Assembly: GCA_963832785.1 (NCBI GenBank)
Contig: CAWHVF010000006.1
Coordinates: 124,001 to 188,000 of the forward strand
Direction of reading: 5' to 3'
From: CAWBRT01 sp963832785
GTDB lineage: Bacteria; Acidobacteriota; Terriglobia; Terriglobales; Acidobacteriaceae
Length of the DNA stretch: 64,000 nt
The notes under the pieces were generated by a model. The model saw only the letters and a program-made list of their open reading frames with translations. It did no database searches and was not told the origin of the DNA. The translations under genes were made by a program, and so were the position numbers. Shown here piece by piece: positions 32,740 through 42,404 of this stretch; position 1 is the first letter of the stretch, and each line of letters opens with the position of its first letter.

Positions 32740-33396
32740 ATGCCTAATCCTGAGGATAGTGCCAGCGCTGCGCGGAACGAGCCTAAGCGTCCGCGGTTCC
32801 CCCAGTTAACCATGGGAGAATTGAACGAACAACAAAGGGCGCTTGCCGAAAAGATGATGAAAGTAACAAGTGCCGGAATGGGTGGACCAGTCAACCTCTT
32901 CCTGCGTAGTCCGGAAATGGCAACCAGAAGATCTCACTTTATGAGATACCTGCGCTTTGAGACTTCGGTGCCTCTACCTCTCAATGAGCTTGCGGTTCTT
33001 ATACAAGCAAGACTCGCTAATGCGCAGTATGAATTTTGGGCGCACTACCGCCATGCACTAAAGGCGGGTCTTCCTCCGGCTGTCGCGGACGCACTGAAGA
33101 ATGGACAGCGCCCAACTGCCATGTCGGCGGAAGAGGGGGCTGTATATCAATTCTGCGTCGAGTTATCTTTAGAGCATCGAGTTAGCGACGCGACTTTCGA
33201 CGCGCTGAGAAAGCTATTTAGCGAACAGCAAATTGTGGATTTGATCGTTATCAGCGGAGAGTATTCCTGCGTAGCTATGTTGTTGAACGCTGCAGAAGTG
33301 GAAATTCCGAACAGGGAATCTGAGCCTCTGAAGCCGATGAGCTATGCCGAGTTGTGTGCCGGGCTGCTACCAATGGCATCTAAAAAGAGCGCATGA
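32740..33396 (+). CDS. Carboxymuconolactone-decarboxylase-family protein (first copy)
   Basis: A 218-residue protein with the CMD-family core around residues 85-115 (LAVLIQARLANAQYEFWAHY, then ALKAGLPPAV), the helix that in true decarboxylases packs around the active site. It lacks the CxxC pair of AhpD peroxidases. The second half has QFCVELSLEHRVSDATFDAL and VVDLIVISGEYSC-like helices. The start at 32740 follows AGGAGGGAG. In other clusters such proteins act in ring-cleavage or lactone pathways, but function is uncertain. A paralogue follows after 49 bases. Confidence 0.8.
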   Translation: MPNPEDSASAARNEPKRPRFPQLTMGELNEQQRALAEKMMKVTSAGMGGPVNLFLRSPEMATRRSHFMRYLRFETSVPLPLNELAVLIQARLANAQYEFWAHYRHALKAGLPPAVADALKNGQRPTAMSAEEGAVYQFCVELSLEHRVSDATFDALRKLFSEQQIVDLIVISGEYSCVAMLLNAAEVEIPNRESEPLKPMSYAELCAGLLPMASKKSA

Positions 33397-33445
33397 TATT
33401 GGGAAACAGCAGCAGCTACTTTCTACAAGAGAGAGGAGGAGATGA

Positions 33446-34087
33446 ATGCCTGATCCAAATAGCCGAGCCGCCGCCGCTCAGAGACACTCAAAGCGTCCGC
33501 GGTTCCCACAGTTGACCATGGAAGAGTTGAACGAGCAACAGAAAACTTTGGCCAAGGAGATACTGAAAATATCTAGCGCTGGATTAGGAGGACCGTTCAG
33601 TGTTCTTCTGCGCAGTCCGGAAATGGCTTCCAGGCGATTCAGTCTGACACATTATTTGCGTTTCGAAACTTCGGTACCGCTGAATCTGAACGAGTTCGCG
33701 ATTCTTATACAGGCGCGGATCGCCACCGCCCAATATGAATGGTGGGCGCATTATCCTCATGCACTGAAGGCCGGCCTTCCGCAGGCGATTGCCGACGCAT
33801 TGAAAGAAGGCAAACGCCCCACTTCGATGTCCGCGACGGAGGAGGCAGTATATCAGTTCTGCGTCGAGTTGTCGCTGACTCATAGAGTTAGCGATGCCAC
33901 TTTTGACCGATTAAGCGCCATTTTTAGCGAGCAGCAGGTTGTGGATTTAATTGTCATCAGCGGCGAATATTCCTGCACGTCAATGCTGCTGAACGCCGCA
34001 GAAGCGGTAATCCCGAAGGATGGGGTTGAGCCTCTGAAGGCCATGACTGATGCTGAATTACGTGCTGGACTGCTACCTGGGTTTTGA
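33446..34087 (+). CDS. Carboxymuconolactone-decarboxylase-family protein (second copy)
   Basis: A 213-residue paralogue of the preceding gene, alike along the whole length (RPRFPQLTMEELNEQQKTLA at the N-terminus, LNEFAILIQARIATAQYEWW in the core, VVDLIVISGEYSC near the end). It clearly arose by tandem duplication and has since diverged. Two homologous subunits could form a mixed oligomer, or the copies could act on successive intermediates; both are guesses. SD GAGGAGG lies upstream of the ATG. Nothing recognisable follows until the IS element. Confidence 0.8.
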   Translation: MPDPNSRAAAAQRHSKRPRFPQLTMEELNEQQKTLAKEILKISSAGLGGPFSVLLRSPEMASRRFSLTHYLRFETSVPLNLNEFAILIQARIATAQYEWWAHYPHALKAGLPQAIADALKEGKRPTSMSATEEAVYQFCVELSLTHRVSDATFDRLSAIFSEQQVVDLIVISGEYSCTSMLLNAAEAVIPKDGVEPLKAMTDAELRAGLLPGF

Positions 34088-34527
34088 ATTTTTTCTGGGA
34101 TTATAAATTTTTGATTCACTCCCCTCCAGGGAAACGAGGTATGAATGGTGTGTGTTTTCGCCTTTCCTTAGCGAAAACCTATGATGTGCAGTTCTGCAAG
34201 GAGAATCGCGATAGCGTGCCCAATTTGGTGGCAACGGTTGGCATGTCACAGCGGGGGCAATGGTAGCTATGATGATCGGCTGCTTGACTTAAGTACAAGT
34301 GTGCTTTGCTTCGCCTTGTGCGCTGACAACCACGTTTGGCTCCGTTCACGGTTCGCCAGCCCCGAAAGACGCGAACTACGGCGACAGCTCGTGGAGAACT
34401 TTGTCCATCATTGTCCGGATAGTACGCAGTGGATGTTCTTTCTGCACTCGCGTCACCGGCAATAAATAGCTAATATTTCACTCTGCTGATGATCCGTTCC
34501 GCGCATGCTTCTCGCTAGCACAAGCGG
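34088..34527. other. Intergenic stretch without recognisable gene
   Basis: About 440 bases between the second CMD gene and the insertion sequence. Short open frames exist (for example 34181-34465) but have neither a plausible start nor family-like motifs. It may be decayed coding sequence. Confidence 0.4.
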
Positions 34528-34535
34528 CCTGTCAA

Positions 34536-35926
34536 GGTAGTGTCCAGAAATTTTCGCACTTTCTTTGAATGAACTCTGTTGATGTTGAGGTTGGGGAAGA
34601 GGGCTGGCCCGCGGGGCAGCCCTCTTCCAGCTTAGGCGACCGCGCTATGCGCCAGTCGCGTCATATTCAGATACCGCTTCGTTCCCCAGCGCGTACCAGC
34701 CACGTAACGCAGGCGGGCGGCCACCAGCATCAGCGCCGAGCGACCGTCTGGAAACGCGCCAACCACGCGCGTCCTACGCCGGATCTCTCGCATCACCCGT
34801 TCCAGGGGATTGTTGGTTCTCAGACACCGCCAGTGTTCTCGCGGGAAATCGAAATAGCTCAGCGTCTCCTCGATCCCCGCGCTTAGCAGTTCCGCCGCAT
34901 CGCGCAGCTTCATCGCCGCCAGCTTCTCGACCACTTGCCGAGCCTTCTCCCGGGCCGCCGCCCGGTCCTCCTGCGCGTGAATGGCCTTCAGCATCGCCGC
35001 CACTTCCTTGACCTTCCCGCTCGGGACCTTCGTCCACACGTTGCGATAGAAATGCACCACGCAGCGCTGCCACTTGGCCTCCGGGTAGAACTCGCCAAGG
35101 TTCTCCACCAGGCCCAGGCATTTGTCGCTGACGAAGAGCTGAACTCCGGTGAGACCGCGCTCTTTCAGCTCGCGCAGAAACGCCGTCCAGCTTTCTTTGT
35201 CCTCTTTGGCGCCTTCGCTGACGCCCAGAACATCGCGGAATCCCTCGGCATCGACGCCGATTGCCACCAGCACGCTGACGTTGCGCACCTCGCCGCCCCA
35301 ACTCCTCTTCAGCCATAGGCCGTCCAGGTACACATACGCATACCGGCCCTCGATCTTGCGGCGTCGCCACTCCTCGATCTGGCCATAGATCTTCTGGTTC
35401 AACTCGCTGACCGTGGACGGCGACACCCGCGTGCCCCACAGCGCCTCGGTAATGTCCTCCACCCGCCGAACGCTCACGCCTGCCAGATACATCTCGATTA
35501 GCGCCTCTTCAACCGAAGACTCGCGCCGTTGATACCGCTCGATAATGGCCGTCTCAAACGGCAGATGGCGCAGTTTTGGCACTTTCAGACTGACTTCGCC
35601 GGCCTTGGTCTGAAGCTGCCGTTGGTAGGTCCCGGCACGCGTATCCCGGCGTTCGGCGCTGCGCTCATAGCGCCGAGCCCCGCAGAGTTGGTCCGCCTCG
35701 GCGTCCAGCAGCCCGTTCAGCGTCTCCTCCACCGTACTGCGAACCACCTCGTCCAAATGCTGTTGAATCCGTCCCTCGTCGATCTGAACCACCTGGTTCA
35801 GGCTTCGTGCACCTTCTCCCGGCTTATTCGGTTCCATCTGGCTTCCGTTCTGGGGTTTAGCAGCTACCCCTGTTCTATCAGCCAGAGTTCCTCAACTCAA
35901 ATGTGCGAAAGATAGCGTACGTTATC
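34536..35926 (-). mobile_element. IS256-family insertion sequence, 1391 bp
   Basis: The element has imperfect terminal inverted repeats of about 24 bases: GGTAGTGTCC...TTTTCGCAC on the left and, reading inward on the other strand, GATAACGTAC...CTTTCGCAC on the right. It is flanked by an 8-base direct repeat CCTGTCAA (34528-34535 and 35927-35934), the expected target duplication. A single intact transposase gene fills it. Size and target length fit IS256. Confidence 0.85.
34632..35837 (-). CDS. IS256-family (mutator-type) transposase
   Basis: A 401-residue transposase of the mutator superfamily. Visible signatures are the N-terminal VVRSTVEETLNGLLDAEADQ, YVYLDGLWLK (first catalytic Asp), LFVSDKCLGL (second Asp), the CxxH-type QRCVVHFYRNV and the NNPLERVMREIRRRTRVVGA end with the catalytic Glu. 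The frame is uninterrupted and full length, so the element may be active. It lies between the CMD genes and the transporter genes, but did not interrupt a recognisable gene. Confidence 0.95.
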   Translation of the reverse strand: MEPNKPGEGARSLNQVVQIDEGRIQQHLDEVVRSTVEETLNGLLDAEADQLCGARRYERSAERRDTRAGTYQRQLQTKAGEVSLKVPKLRHLPFETAIIERYQRRESSVEEALIEMYLAGVSVRRVEDITEALWGTRVSPSTVSELNQKIYGQIEEWRRRKIEGRYAYVYLDGLWLKRSWGGEVRNVSVLVAIGVDAEGFRDVLGVSEGAKEDKESWTAFLRELKERGLTGVQLFVSDKCLGLVENLGEFYPEAKWQRCVVHFYRNVWTKVPSGKVKEVAAMLKAIHAQEDRAAAREKARQVVEKLAAMKLRDAAELLSAGIEETLSYFDFPREHWRCLRTNNPLERVMREIRRRTRVVGAFPDGRSALMLVAARLRYVAGTRWGTKRYLNMTRLAHSAVA

Positions 35927-35975
35927 CCTGTCAATTGGGAGTAGTTTTTCAGCAGCCTGCTGGCCGCCTAGATCA

Positions 35976-37739
35976 TCAGGCACCGATATATGCCGCGATT
36001 ACTTTGGGATCACTCCTCACTTCAGATATGTCCCCATTGGCGATAAGCAAGCCCATGTCCAAAACGCTGACCTTACGGCATACGTTATTTATCAAATCAA
36101 AGTGATGCTCACACAGTATGACCACTAGGCCGAAGGTCTCGGTTATTTCCAAAAGCATTTTACCGAAGTCTTTTACCTCTTCTTCGTTCATTCCCGCAGC
36201 CGGCTCGTCAAGTAATAAGACTGCTGGATCGAGAGCCAGGCAACGTGCTAGCTCCAGCAAACGCTTCTGCCCGTACGACAGCTCTCCAGCAAGGCTTGTG
36301 GCCTTTCGGTCCAACCCGACCAGCTTCAGCAGCGACATTGCTCTGGCCCGGGATTCACGCGAATTGTTATAGGAGCGACTGAACATGTGCCAAGAAACTG
36401 GGCTGCCTTTGTGTAGCTTCGCCGCATGTGCCAGCAAGAGGTTGTCGAGAACTGTCAGGGAGCTAAATACCTGGTGCAGCTGAAAAGTACGGGCTATGCC
36501 ATGTCGCGCGGCAATTCGCGGCGATAAATCACCGAGCGCCCGCCCGTTGATTGAAACTGCCCCCTCATCCGCACGGTAAAAACCACTGACAACATTAATC
36601 AGCGTCGTTTTTCCTGAACCATTCGGCCCAATGAGGCCGTGAATTCCTTGTTCCAAGAAGTCGATTGTGACCCTGTCCAAGGCCCTTATGCCGGAGAAAT
36701 CCTTGGTCACCTTTTCGACTGATAATTTAATTGGCGGCTTCGGACCACGGAGATGAAAAGCGTAGGTCGGCAATGGGTCTAGCTTGGTGTTTCCCGGTAT
36801 TCCCGGCCGCGCCAGACGTGCCGCACAACTTTCAAGAAATCCCACAATGCCCTGCGGCATAATAATAAGAATCGCAAGGGTCAACGCACCGTAAATTCCG
36901 ATTTGCCAGTCTGTGAACTCACGAACAAGCTGGGGCAGCAAAGTCAGAACCATGGAGCCCACGATCGGGCCACCCTGGGTGCCACGACCTCCCACAATAA
37001 CCATAAGGAGCAGCATAATTGATAACTGGAGTGAAAAAGTCTCGGGGCTTATAAAGTTGTCGTGATATGCCAACAGCGCACCAGCCAGGCCCGACAGCAT
37101 ACCACTGAGGGTAAAAGCAAGTAGGCGAAAAATACCTGTGTTCACACCTAGTGATAAAGCCGCTATATCACTATCTTTTACAGCAATAATCGTTCGGCCC
37201 CAATAGCAGCGAAGAATAAGGTTGACGGCTAGAACCGCCACGGCCAAAATCAGGAGGTAAATGACGTACTCAAGCTTTGGCGAGAACGTCAACCCCCAAA
37301 AACTGAGAGCGGGAATATTCCCGATACCTTCCGGGCCTCCGGTTATACTTTCGGCGTTGTTGGTAATCTCATAGACGACGATGGAAAAACCGAGCGTGAG
37401 AACTACAAGGTAAGCTCCCTTTACGCGTAATGCCGGAAGCCCGATCACTATGGAGACCAGCGCGGTGGCTAAGCAGGCTAGGATAAGCCCCAGGCCGGTC
37501 GAAATGTGTAGGGTCGTGGTGCTAATCGCAGCAATATAGGCACCTACTCCGAAGAGTCCGCCTTGACCCAATGACAGTTCGCCATGAAAACCAGCCCAGA
37601 TATTTAATCCAACTGCACTAATCGCATAAATGACAATGAGTGCAAATAGGCTTAACACATAGTAATTATCGAGCAGGAGAGGGATGGCTAATACGGCAAA
37701 AATCCCTAGCCATAGTCCCACTGCAAATTTTCGCTGCAT
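35976..37739 (-). CDS. Fused branched-chain-type ABC permease and ATPase (LivM-LivG)
   Basis: A 587-residue fusion. Residues 1-305 are a LivM-type permease with about ten membrane segments (NIWAGFHGELSLGQGGLFGV, SGMLSGLAGALLAYHD, IVGGRGTQGGPIVGS). After a linker of about 30 residues, residues 338-587 are a LivG-type ATPase: Walker A GPNGSGKTT (371-379), signature LSYGQ and Walker B VLLLDEPAAGMN. Normally these are two genes. With LivF, LivH and the binding protein it makes a high-affinity importer for a branched amino acid, amide or aromatic/aliphatic acid. It is the last gene of the minus-strand operon. Confidence 0.94.
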   Translation of the reverse strand: MQRKFAVGLWLGIFAVLAIPLLLDNYYVLSLFALIVIYAISAVGLNIWAGFHGELSLGQGGLFGVGAYIAAISTTTLHISTGLGLILACLATALVSIVIGLPALRVKGAYLVVLTLGFSIVVYEITNNAESITGGPEGIGNIPALSFWGLTFSPKLEYVIYLLILAVAVLAVNLILRCYWGRTIIAVKDSDIAALSLGVNTGIFRLLAFTLSGMLSGLAGALLAYHDNFISPETFSLQLSIMLLLMVIVGGRGTQGGPIVGSMVLTLLPQLVREFTDWQIGIYGALTLAILIIMPQGIVGFLESCAARLARPGIPGNTKLDPLPTYAFHLRGPKPPIKLSVEKVTKDFSGIRALDRVTIDFLEQGIHGLIGPNGSGKTTLINVVSGFYRADEGAVSINGRALGDLSPRIAARHGIARTFQLHQVFSSLTVLDNLLLAHAAKLHKGSPVSWHMFSRSYNNSRESRARAMSLLKLVGLDRKATSLAGELSYGQKRLLELARCLALDPAVLLLDEPAAGMNEEEVKDFGKMLLEITETFGLVVILCEHHFDLINNVCRKVSVLDMGLLIANGDISEVRSDPKVIAAYIGA

Positions 37740-37766
37740 GATTAATCCATCCCGAAAAGGACCTAG

Positions 37767-38480
37767 TCAAATCATCAAGTGAGACAAAACCTCCTCGGAG
37801 CGCAGGAGGTCTTCTTTGCTACAATTCACTTGTACGCGGCCATTTACAAGGATGTATGCCCTATCAGCGATTTGCAACGCGTGCCGCGCCATTTGCTCAA
37901 CTATTAGTATGGTGACGCCATCTTCCCTAAGGGAGTGCAGAGTTTCGAAAAGCTGCTGGACAAGAATCGGAGCAAGGCCGAGTGATGGCTCATCGAGCAC
38001 CAGAAGCTTGGGGCAGGCGAGTAGGGCGCGTGCGATGGCGAGCATTTGCTGTTCGCCCCCGCTCAGTGTGGAAGCAATTCTTCCAGCCTTGGTCCGCAGC
38101 ACTGGGAACTTTGGGTAAATACGCATTTCTAGGTCGCGCAGACTATCGATCTGTTTTCTGCGATGGGCTCCAAGCATTAAATTGTCTAGCACGGTTTGAT
38201 CCTGAAATATGCCCTTTGATTCGAGGACCTGGATCAAACCTTTTGCTGCACGCACTGCCGGGCGCGAGTGCTCGATTTGCTGTTGCAGGAATTCTATGCG
38301 TCCCTTGTAGATAGGGATGAGGCCCGAGATTGCTCTTAAAAGAGTCGTCTTGCCCGCCCCGTTTCGGCCGAGGATTGCGACGCATTCTCCACTCTGCACT
38401 TCAAGATCGATATCGTGCAGGACAATTCCTCCACCGTAACCAGCGGAGAGATTGCTCACTTTTAGAAGCTCACTAGGCAT
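37767..38480 (-). CDS. livF: ABC transporter ATP-binding protein LivF
   Basis: A 237-residue ATPase with Walker A GRNGAGKTT, signature LSGGEQQM and Walker B LLVLDEPSLGLAP, the LivF-specific form, plus the VEQMARHALQIADRAYIL switch region. It forms the second ATPase of the HAAT-type importer, pairing with the LivG half of the fusion. It lies between the LivH-type gene (6 bases upstream) and the LivM-LivG fusion (27 bases downstream). Confidence 0.93.
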   Translation of the reverse strand: MPSELLKVSNLSAGYGGGIVLHDIDLEVQSGECVAILGRNGAGKTTLLRAISGLIPIYKGRIEFLQQQIEHSRPAVRAAKGLIQVLESKGIFQDQTVLDNLMLGAHRRKQIDSLRDLEMRIYPKFPVLRTKAGRIASTLSGGEQQMLAIARALLACPKLLVLDEPSLGLAPILVQQLFETLHSLREDGVTILIVEQMARHALQIADRAYILVNGRVQVNCSKEDLLRSEEVLSHLMI

Positions 38481-38486
38481 GAAAAA

Positions 38487-39383
38487 CTAAACCCGCCTTT
38501 CGGTCGGCTTGCCAAAAAGGCCAAAAGGCCTGATGAGTAACACAACTACCAGGGTAAAAAGAACGAATGTCTCTCTGTACATAATGCTGACGTAGGTCCC
38601 CAGTAGAAATTCCATAATGCCAAGAAAAAGTCCCCCGGCAAGCGGACCCCATAAGGTATCCACTCCGCCAATAATCAGCGCAATGAAGGAATTAATTCCG
38701 AGGCGAAACGCCATTTGAACGGAGGCACCCGTGATCGGACCAACCAGAACGCCCCCGAGGCCAGCCAAGCCAGCACCAAGTAGCCAGGCAAAGAGGATAA
38801 TATTCCGTTGCTCAATGCCGAGTACCGCACATGCATCCCGGTCCCACGACACGGCACGTATTTTACGGCCAATCATCGTCGTGCCGAACATTCTAGCAAT
38901 GACGATAGACAAGATGACCAATACGACAACGATGACAATTTGCTGCGTGTTCAGGTGCACTGAGCCTAGGCTTATATTGTTGTTGGCGTTTGGCACCAAA
39001 GGAATTTTAATCGCCGGTACGCCCAGCTCGTAGTCGCCCCAAATCTTGCGGCTGACATTTTCGAGAATAAGGCCCCACGCAAATGTCGCAACGATCCAGG
39101 CATAAGGTGTTCCCTTTCGTTCGGTCGGTACTATGATTCCAAACTCCGTTACGGCCCCAAGCAAGCCAGTAGCAACCATGATTGTCAAGGCGGCACATAT
39201 CCAGGGCCATTCGAGTTTTGCAAGCAAGGTGGATCCCAACAAGGCGCCAACCATTACGACTTGGCCTTGTGCAAAATTGATTATCTTTGTCGGGCCATGA
39301 ACAACGCTATAGCCATAAGCTACAATACTGTAGATAGCCCCCATCGCCAAACCACTTGCGATTGTTTGTAAAAGTAGTCCCAT
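38487..39383 (-). CDS. livH: ABC transporter permease LivH
   Basis: A 298-residue inner-membrane permease with eight or so hydrophobic segments. The family block YGYSVVHGPTKIINFAQGQV near the N-terminus and GLAGLGGVLVGPITGAS are diagnostic for LivH. It pairs with the LivM half of the fusion protein. It follows the binding-protein gene by 37 bases. Codon usage is AT-richer than in the chromosome flanks, like the rest of the island. Confidence 0.93.
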   Translation of the reverse strand: MGLLLQTIASGLAMGAIYSIVAYGYSVVHGPTKIINFAQGQVVMVGALLGSTLLAKLEWPWICAALTIMVATGLLGAVTEFGIIVPTERKGTPYAWIVATFAWGLILENVSRKIWGDYELGVPAIKIPLVPNANNNISLGSVHLNTQQIVIVVVLVILSIVIARMFGTTMIGRKIRAVSWDRDACAVLGIEQRNIILFAWLLGAGLAGLGGVLVGPITGASVQMAFRLGINSFIALIIGGVDTLWGPLAGGLFLGIMEFLLGTYVSIMYRETFVLFTLVVVLLIRPFGLFGKPTERRV

Positions 39384-39420
39384 CCCTCAGGCCTCGCTTG
39401 ATGATCCAGCACCTCCCGGA

Positions 39421-40590
39421 TCATTCGATGAGCGCTAGCTTCTGATTGCGATACTGGAAAAGATGCAGGACGTCAGGGCCAAGACCTTCGTGATTGAATT
39501 TGCTGAAATTTATCGTGCCAGACAGGCCCTTGAAGCCAGTTATCCCTTCCAGGGCATTCCGCACCGCCGTAGAATCTGTGGAGCGAGCAGTTTCTATAGC
39601 TTTGACCAAAACGTAAATCGCATCATAAGACTGAACGATTCCGCCTCCAACTGTGGAAAAACCGTAGCGGAACTCCTTGTTGAGCAATTCATATTTTTTG
39701 AAAAAAGCGTCTATCCTTGGCGCCTTTGCAACATTATAAGAATCAACGTTGTTTACGACATAGAAGCCGTCCACCAACTCTCTAGCTATGTTTACGAAGG
39801 CAAGACTTGCTTCCGACGAAGGCCCAATCATGACTGGAAAGTAACCGATCTGCGCGGCCGCCCGGCGAATGCTAGCAGCATCAGCAGCTACGGAAGTAAG
39901 TAAGAGTGCTTCAGCTCTCGCTTCCTTCAGCTTAGTTAACTGCACAGTCATATCATTGTCAAACATCTTGTAGCTCTGATCACTCACCGGGGTAATCTTA
40001 CGTTTTCTCAGCTCTTCCAAAACCCATTTGTTGCCATCCATCCCATAGGGGCCATTATCGTGGATCAACCCTATATTCGTTTTACCGAGTTTTCCGACAG
40101 CATACTCGATCATCTTAGCGGCTTGCATTTTGCTGCTCGGACGAATACCGAATGAGAAAGGCGATACCGGATCATCTATTGAGGTACCCAGCGACTCTGA
40201 CGTAATGAGCACAACGTGACGCTTTTCGGCAACCTGTTTTATTGCCAATGCGGACGCGGTGGCATTACTACCAATCAATGCAATGACCTTTTCGTTAGAA
40301 ATTAACTCGTTGGCAGCTTGAATGCCTTTGGTGGGATCACTTTGATCATCACGTACCACCAAGTCCAGTTTTCTGCCAAACACGCCACCGCGTGCGTTGA
40401 TCTCAGCGACGGCAATTTCAGCTCCATAGCGTTGTTCCATGCCTATGGGGGCATTAGCACCGGATAAGGTGCTGATACTACCAATCTTGATGGAAGAGTT
40501 ATCGGCGGCTGAGGAAGTAATAGGCCCGCACAGCACAAGCAAACAGATCGCAAAAAGCGCTGTAACAGAGATCCATGAGCGTCCCCGCAT
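39421..40590 (-). CDS. ABC transporter substrate-binding protein, branched-chain type
   Basis: A 389-residue exported protein (Peripla_BP_6 family). Residues 1-28 form a signal peptide ending SSA-like; the mature part starts IKIGSISTLSGANAPIGMEQ and has AVAEINARGGVFGRKLDLVV. It captures the substrate for the LivFHMG-type importer. The ATG at 40590 has GGAGG nine bases upstream; an ATG at 40599 directly abuts the site. Liv-type binding proteins in catabolic clusters often bind aromatic or dicarboxylic acids, so the family does not imply leucine. Confidence 0.92.
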   Translation of the reverse strand: MRGRSWISVTALFAICLLVLCGPITSSAADNSSIKIGSISTLSGANAPIGMEQRYGAEIAVAEINARGGVFGRKLDLVVRDDQSDPTKGIQAANELISNEKVIALIGSNATASALAIKQVAEKRHVVLITSESLGTSIDDPVSPFSFGIRPSSKMQAAKMIEYAVGKLGKTNIGLIHDNGPYGMDGNKWVLEELRKRKITPVSDQSYKMFDNDMTVQLTKLKEARAEALLLTSVAADAASIRRAAAQIGYFPVMIGPSSEASLAFVNIARELVDGFYVVNNVDSYNVAKAPRIDAFFKKYELLNKEFRYGFSTVGGGIVQSYDAIYVLVKAIETARSTDSTAVRNALEGITGFKGLSGTINFSKFNHEGLGPDVLHLFQYRNQKLALIE

Positions 40591-40779
40591 AGGGTTCATC
40601 CTCCTTCGCTAATGTGTTTCGGGAACCAGACATGCCTCGGGTCTATTGTGATTGAAAACGAGCACATCCAGGTCCTTTTAAGTTTTCTTGCCCAGAATCC
40701 ATTATTCTTCAAACATATACTGCATGCCTTTTGGTACAGTCGCGGTAACTCAAACTGCTAGGTCGCACAAGTCATCCAA

Positions 40780-42170
40780 TTACCGAGCGGCCGCTTCGCC
40801 CGATACTCTCAAGTTTGCCATAAGTTCGGATATGTCCCTCACCAGTTCTAGTTGCTGCAGGATACGGATCGCGGCGCTCTGGCGTGCACCGGATAGAACT
40901 CCCCTGCTGCACTCAACGAACTTCTCCGTTAGCTCCTGGTCTGTCAGTGGAACATCAACGGAGCCTTTCGGTCGGTCAACCCTGTTTCTCAAGACCTGAC
41001 CATCCGCCATTTTAACCGTTACCTCAGTAAAACGCCGGTCCGTACCATCGGAGTCGGTAATGGATAGAGTCGGATCTTCTACTTTGGTAATTTTTCCCAT
41101 TAAAGAACGGATAGCCTTTCTTGTGACCATCTCATCCGTGAAGCTATTGATATTGACACGACCGTCGACGAATGCTGCCGCAACGGCATACTGCATGCTA
41201 AACTTGCCCTCCAACCCGGTTGTTGGCGAGTCATGAATTAAAGCCGTAAAAGATTGCGCGGGGGCCATGCAGGTAACACTAAGGATTTGTCTTAGGTCAA
41301 GTAACGGAAACTGTGATCTGATGTTAAAAACAGCATCCAAAGCACGATGTGTTGCGAAGCAACATGGATAGCGCTTTACGTGAAGCCCCGGGGCGACTAC
41401 CGCGAAGGGTGCACCAAATGACGGAATCGGCGTTGGGGCAACATTTTTGGCCAGTACTTCCATGTAGTTGATTTTTCCGGAAAAGATGTCCTCTGAGGCC
41501 GTAAACCCGTCAGATGCCAGCATCGCTGCCATAATTCCCGACTGCGCAGCCCATCCAACATGCAATGGTTTTGTCATCGTTCCGAAATTCTTTTGCAATC
41601 CTCCAGCCAGCGATGCTGCAATACTCAGTGCCGTTCGCAGTTGTTGCTCCGGAAGCTTCAGGAGCTTGCCTGTTGCAACAGCAGCTCCCAATACACCGAG
41701 CGTGCTCGTGGTATGCCAGCCTCTCTCATACTGTGCGAAAGCGACGAGCGATCCAATTTTGTCTATTGCCTCAAGTCCGGCCAAATAACCGCATATAACC
41801 TCAGCGCCGGAGCTTTTAAGAGTTTCTCCAATAGCCAGCACAGCCGGCACTAATACTGCGCTTGGGTGAGATTCGTGCTTGTGAGCACATCATCGTAATC
41901 CAGTGCATGGGCCATGGCGCCGTTGACCAATGCGGAAGACTGGGGCGAGGAACGAAGGCTAGTGGCAACAATCGTAGCCGGCCCAGTCCCTCGTTCCTTT
42001 GTTTGGTAATTCAGAAGTTTGTTAGTTACTGGCTCATTCACTCCGGACAACATGGTTGCTATAGTGTCAAGAATCGCGTTCCTCGTGTTAGAGACAGCGA
42101 TTTTCGGTATGCTGTTATACTTCAGCTGACATACCCATTCGACATAATGTCGTAACATTGTCACTTGCAT
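40780..42170 (-). pseudogene. MmgE/PrpD-family gene split by a one-base frameshift
   Basis: The 5' part (to about 41865) encodes ILDTIATMLSGVNEPVTNKL and ALVNGAMAHALDYDDVLTST, then stops. Shifting frame at about 41869-41870 gives HPSAVLVPAVLAIGE, exactly the next MmgE/PrpD block, and the rest stays open to 40780. The joined product (about 463 residues) has normal family length. Members include 2-methylcitrate and cis-aconitate-type (de)hydratases. One base appears to be missing; this is either a true inactivation or a read error. It follows the importer genes' divergent end and completes the catabolic set. Confidence 0.85.
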
Positions 42171-42404
42171 CACCTCGTTAATAAAGTGTCGGTCGATCCA
42201 ACACGATCCATCTTTTACTCTTTAGCCCTTCTCGCATCACTTTTCGTTTAGATATTTGAGTGGTGATGCCAATTTCGGGGCGAGGACTGGACCCAAATAC
42301 CAAGAGCATTCTTCTCCATCCGGAATTTGAGAAGCTGAAACGTACACCTTTAGCAAATCCAATCCCCTGCAAGAGATTTTCTGGCTATTTTGCTAACGCA
42401 GTGC

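Noticed and set aside
34181..34465. Possible 94-residue gene before the IS element
   Set aside because: No ribosome-binding site, no family motif, and unlike neighbouring codon use.
41850..41880. Programmed frameshift in mmgE/prpD
   Set aside because: There is no slippery sequence or pause structure of a known type at the junction, and the family is not known to use frameshifting; mutation or read error is simpler.
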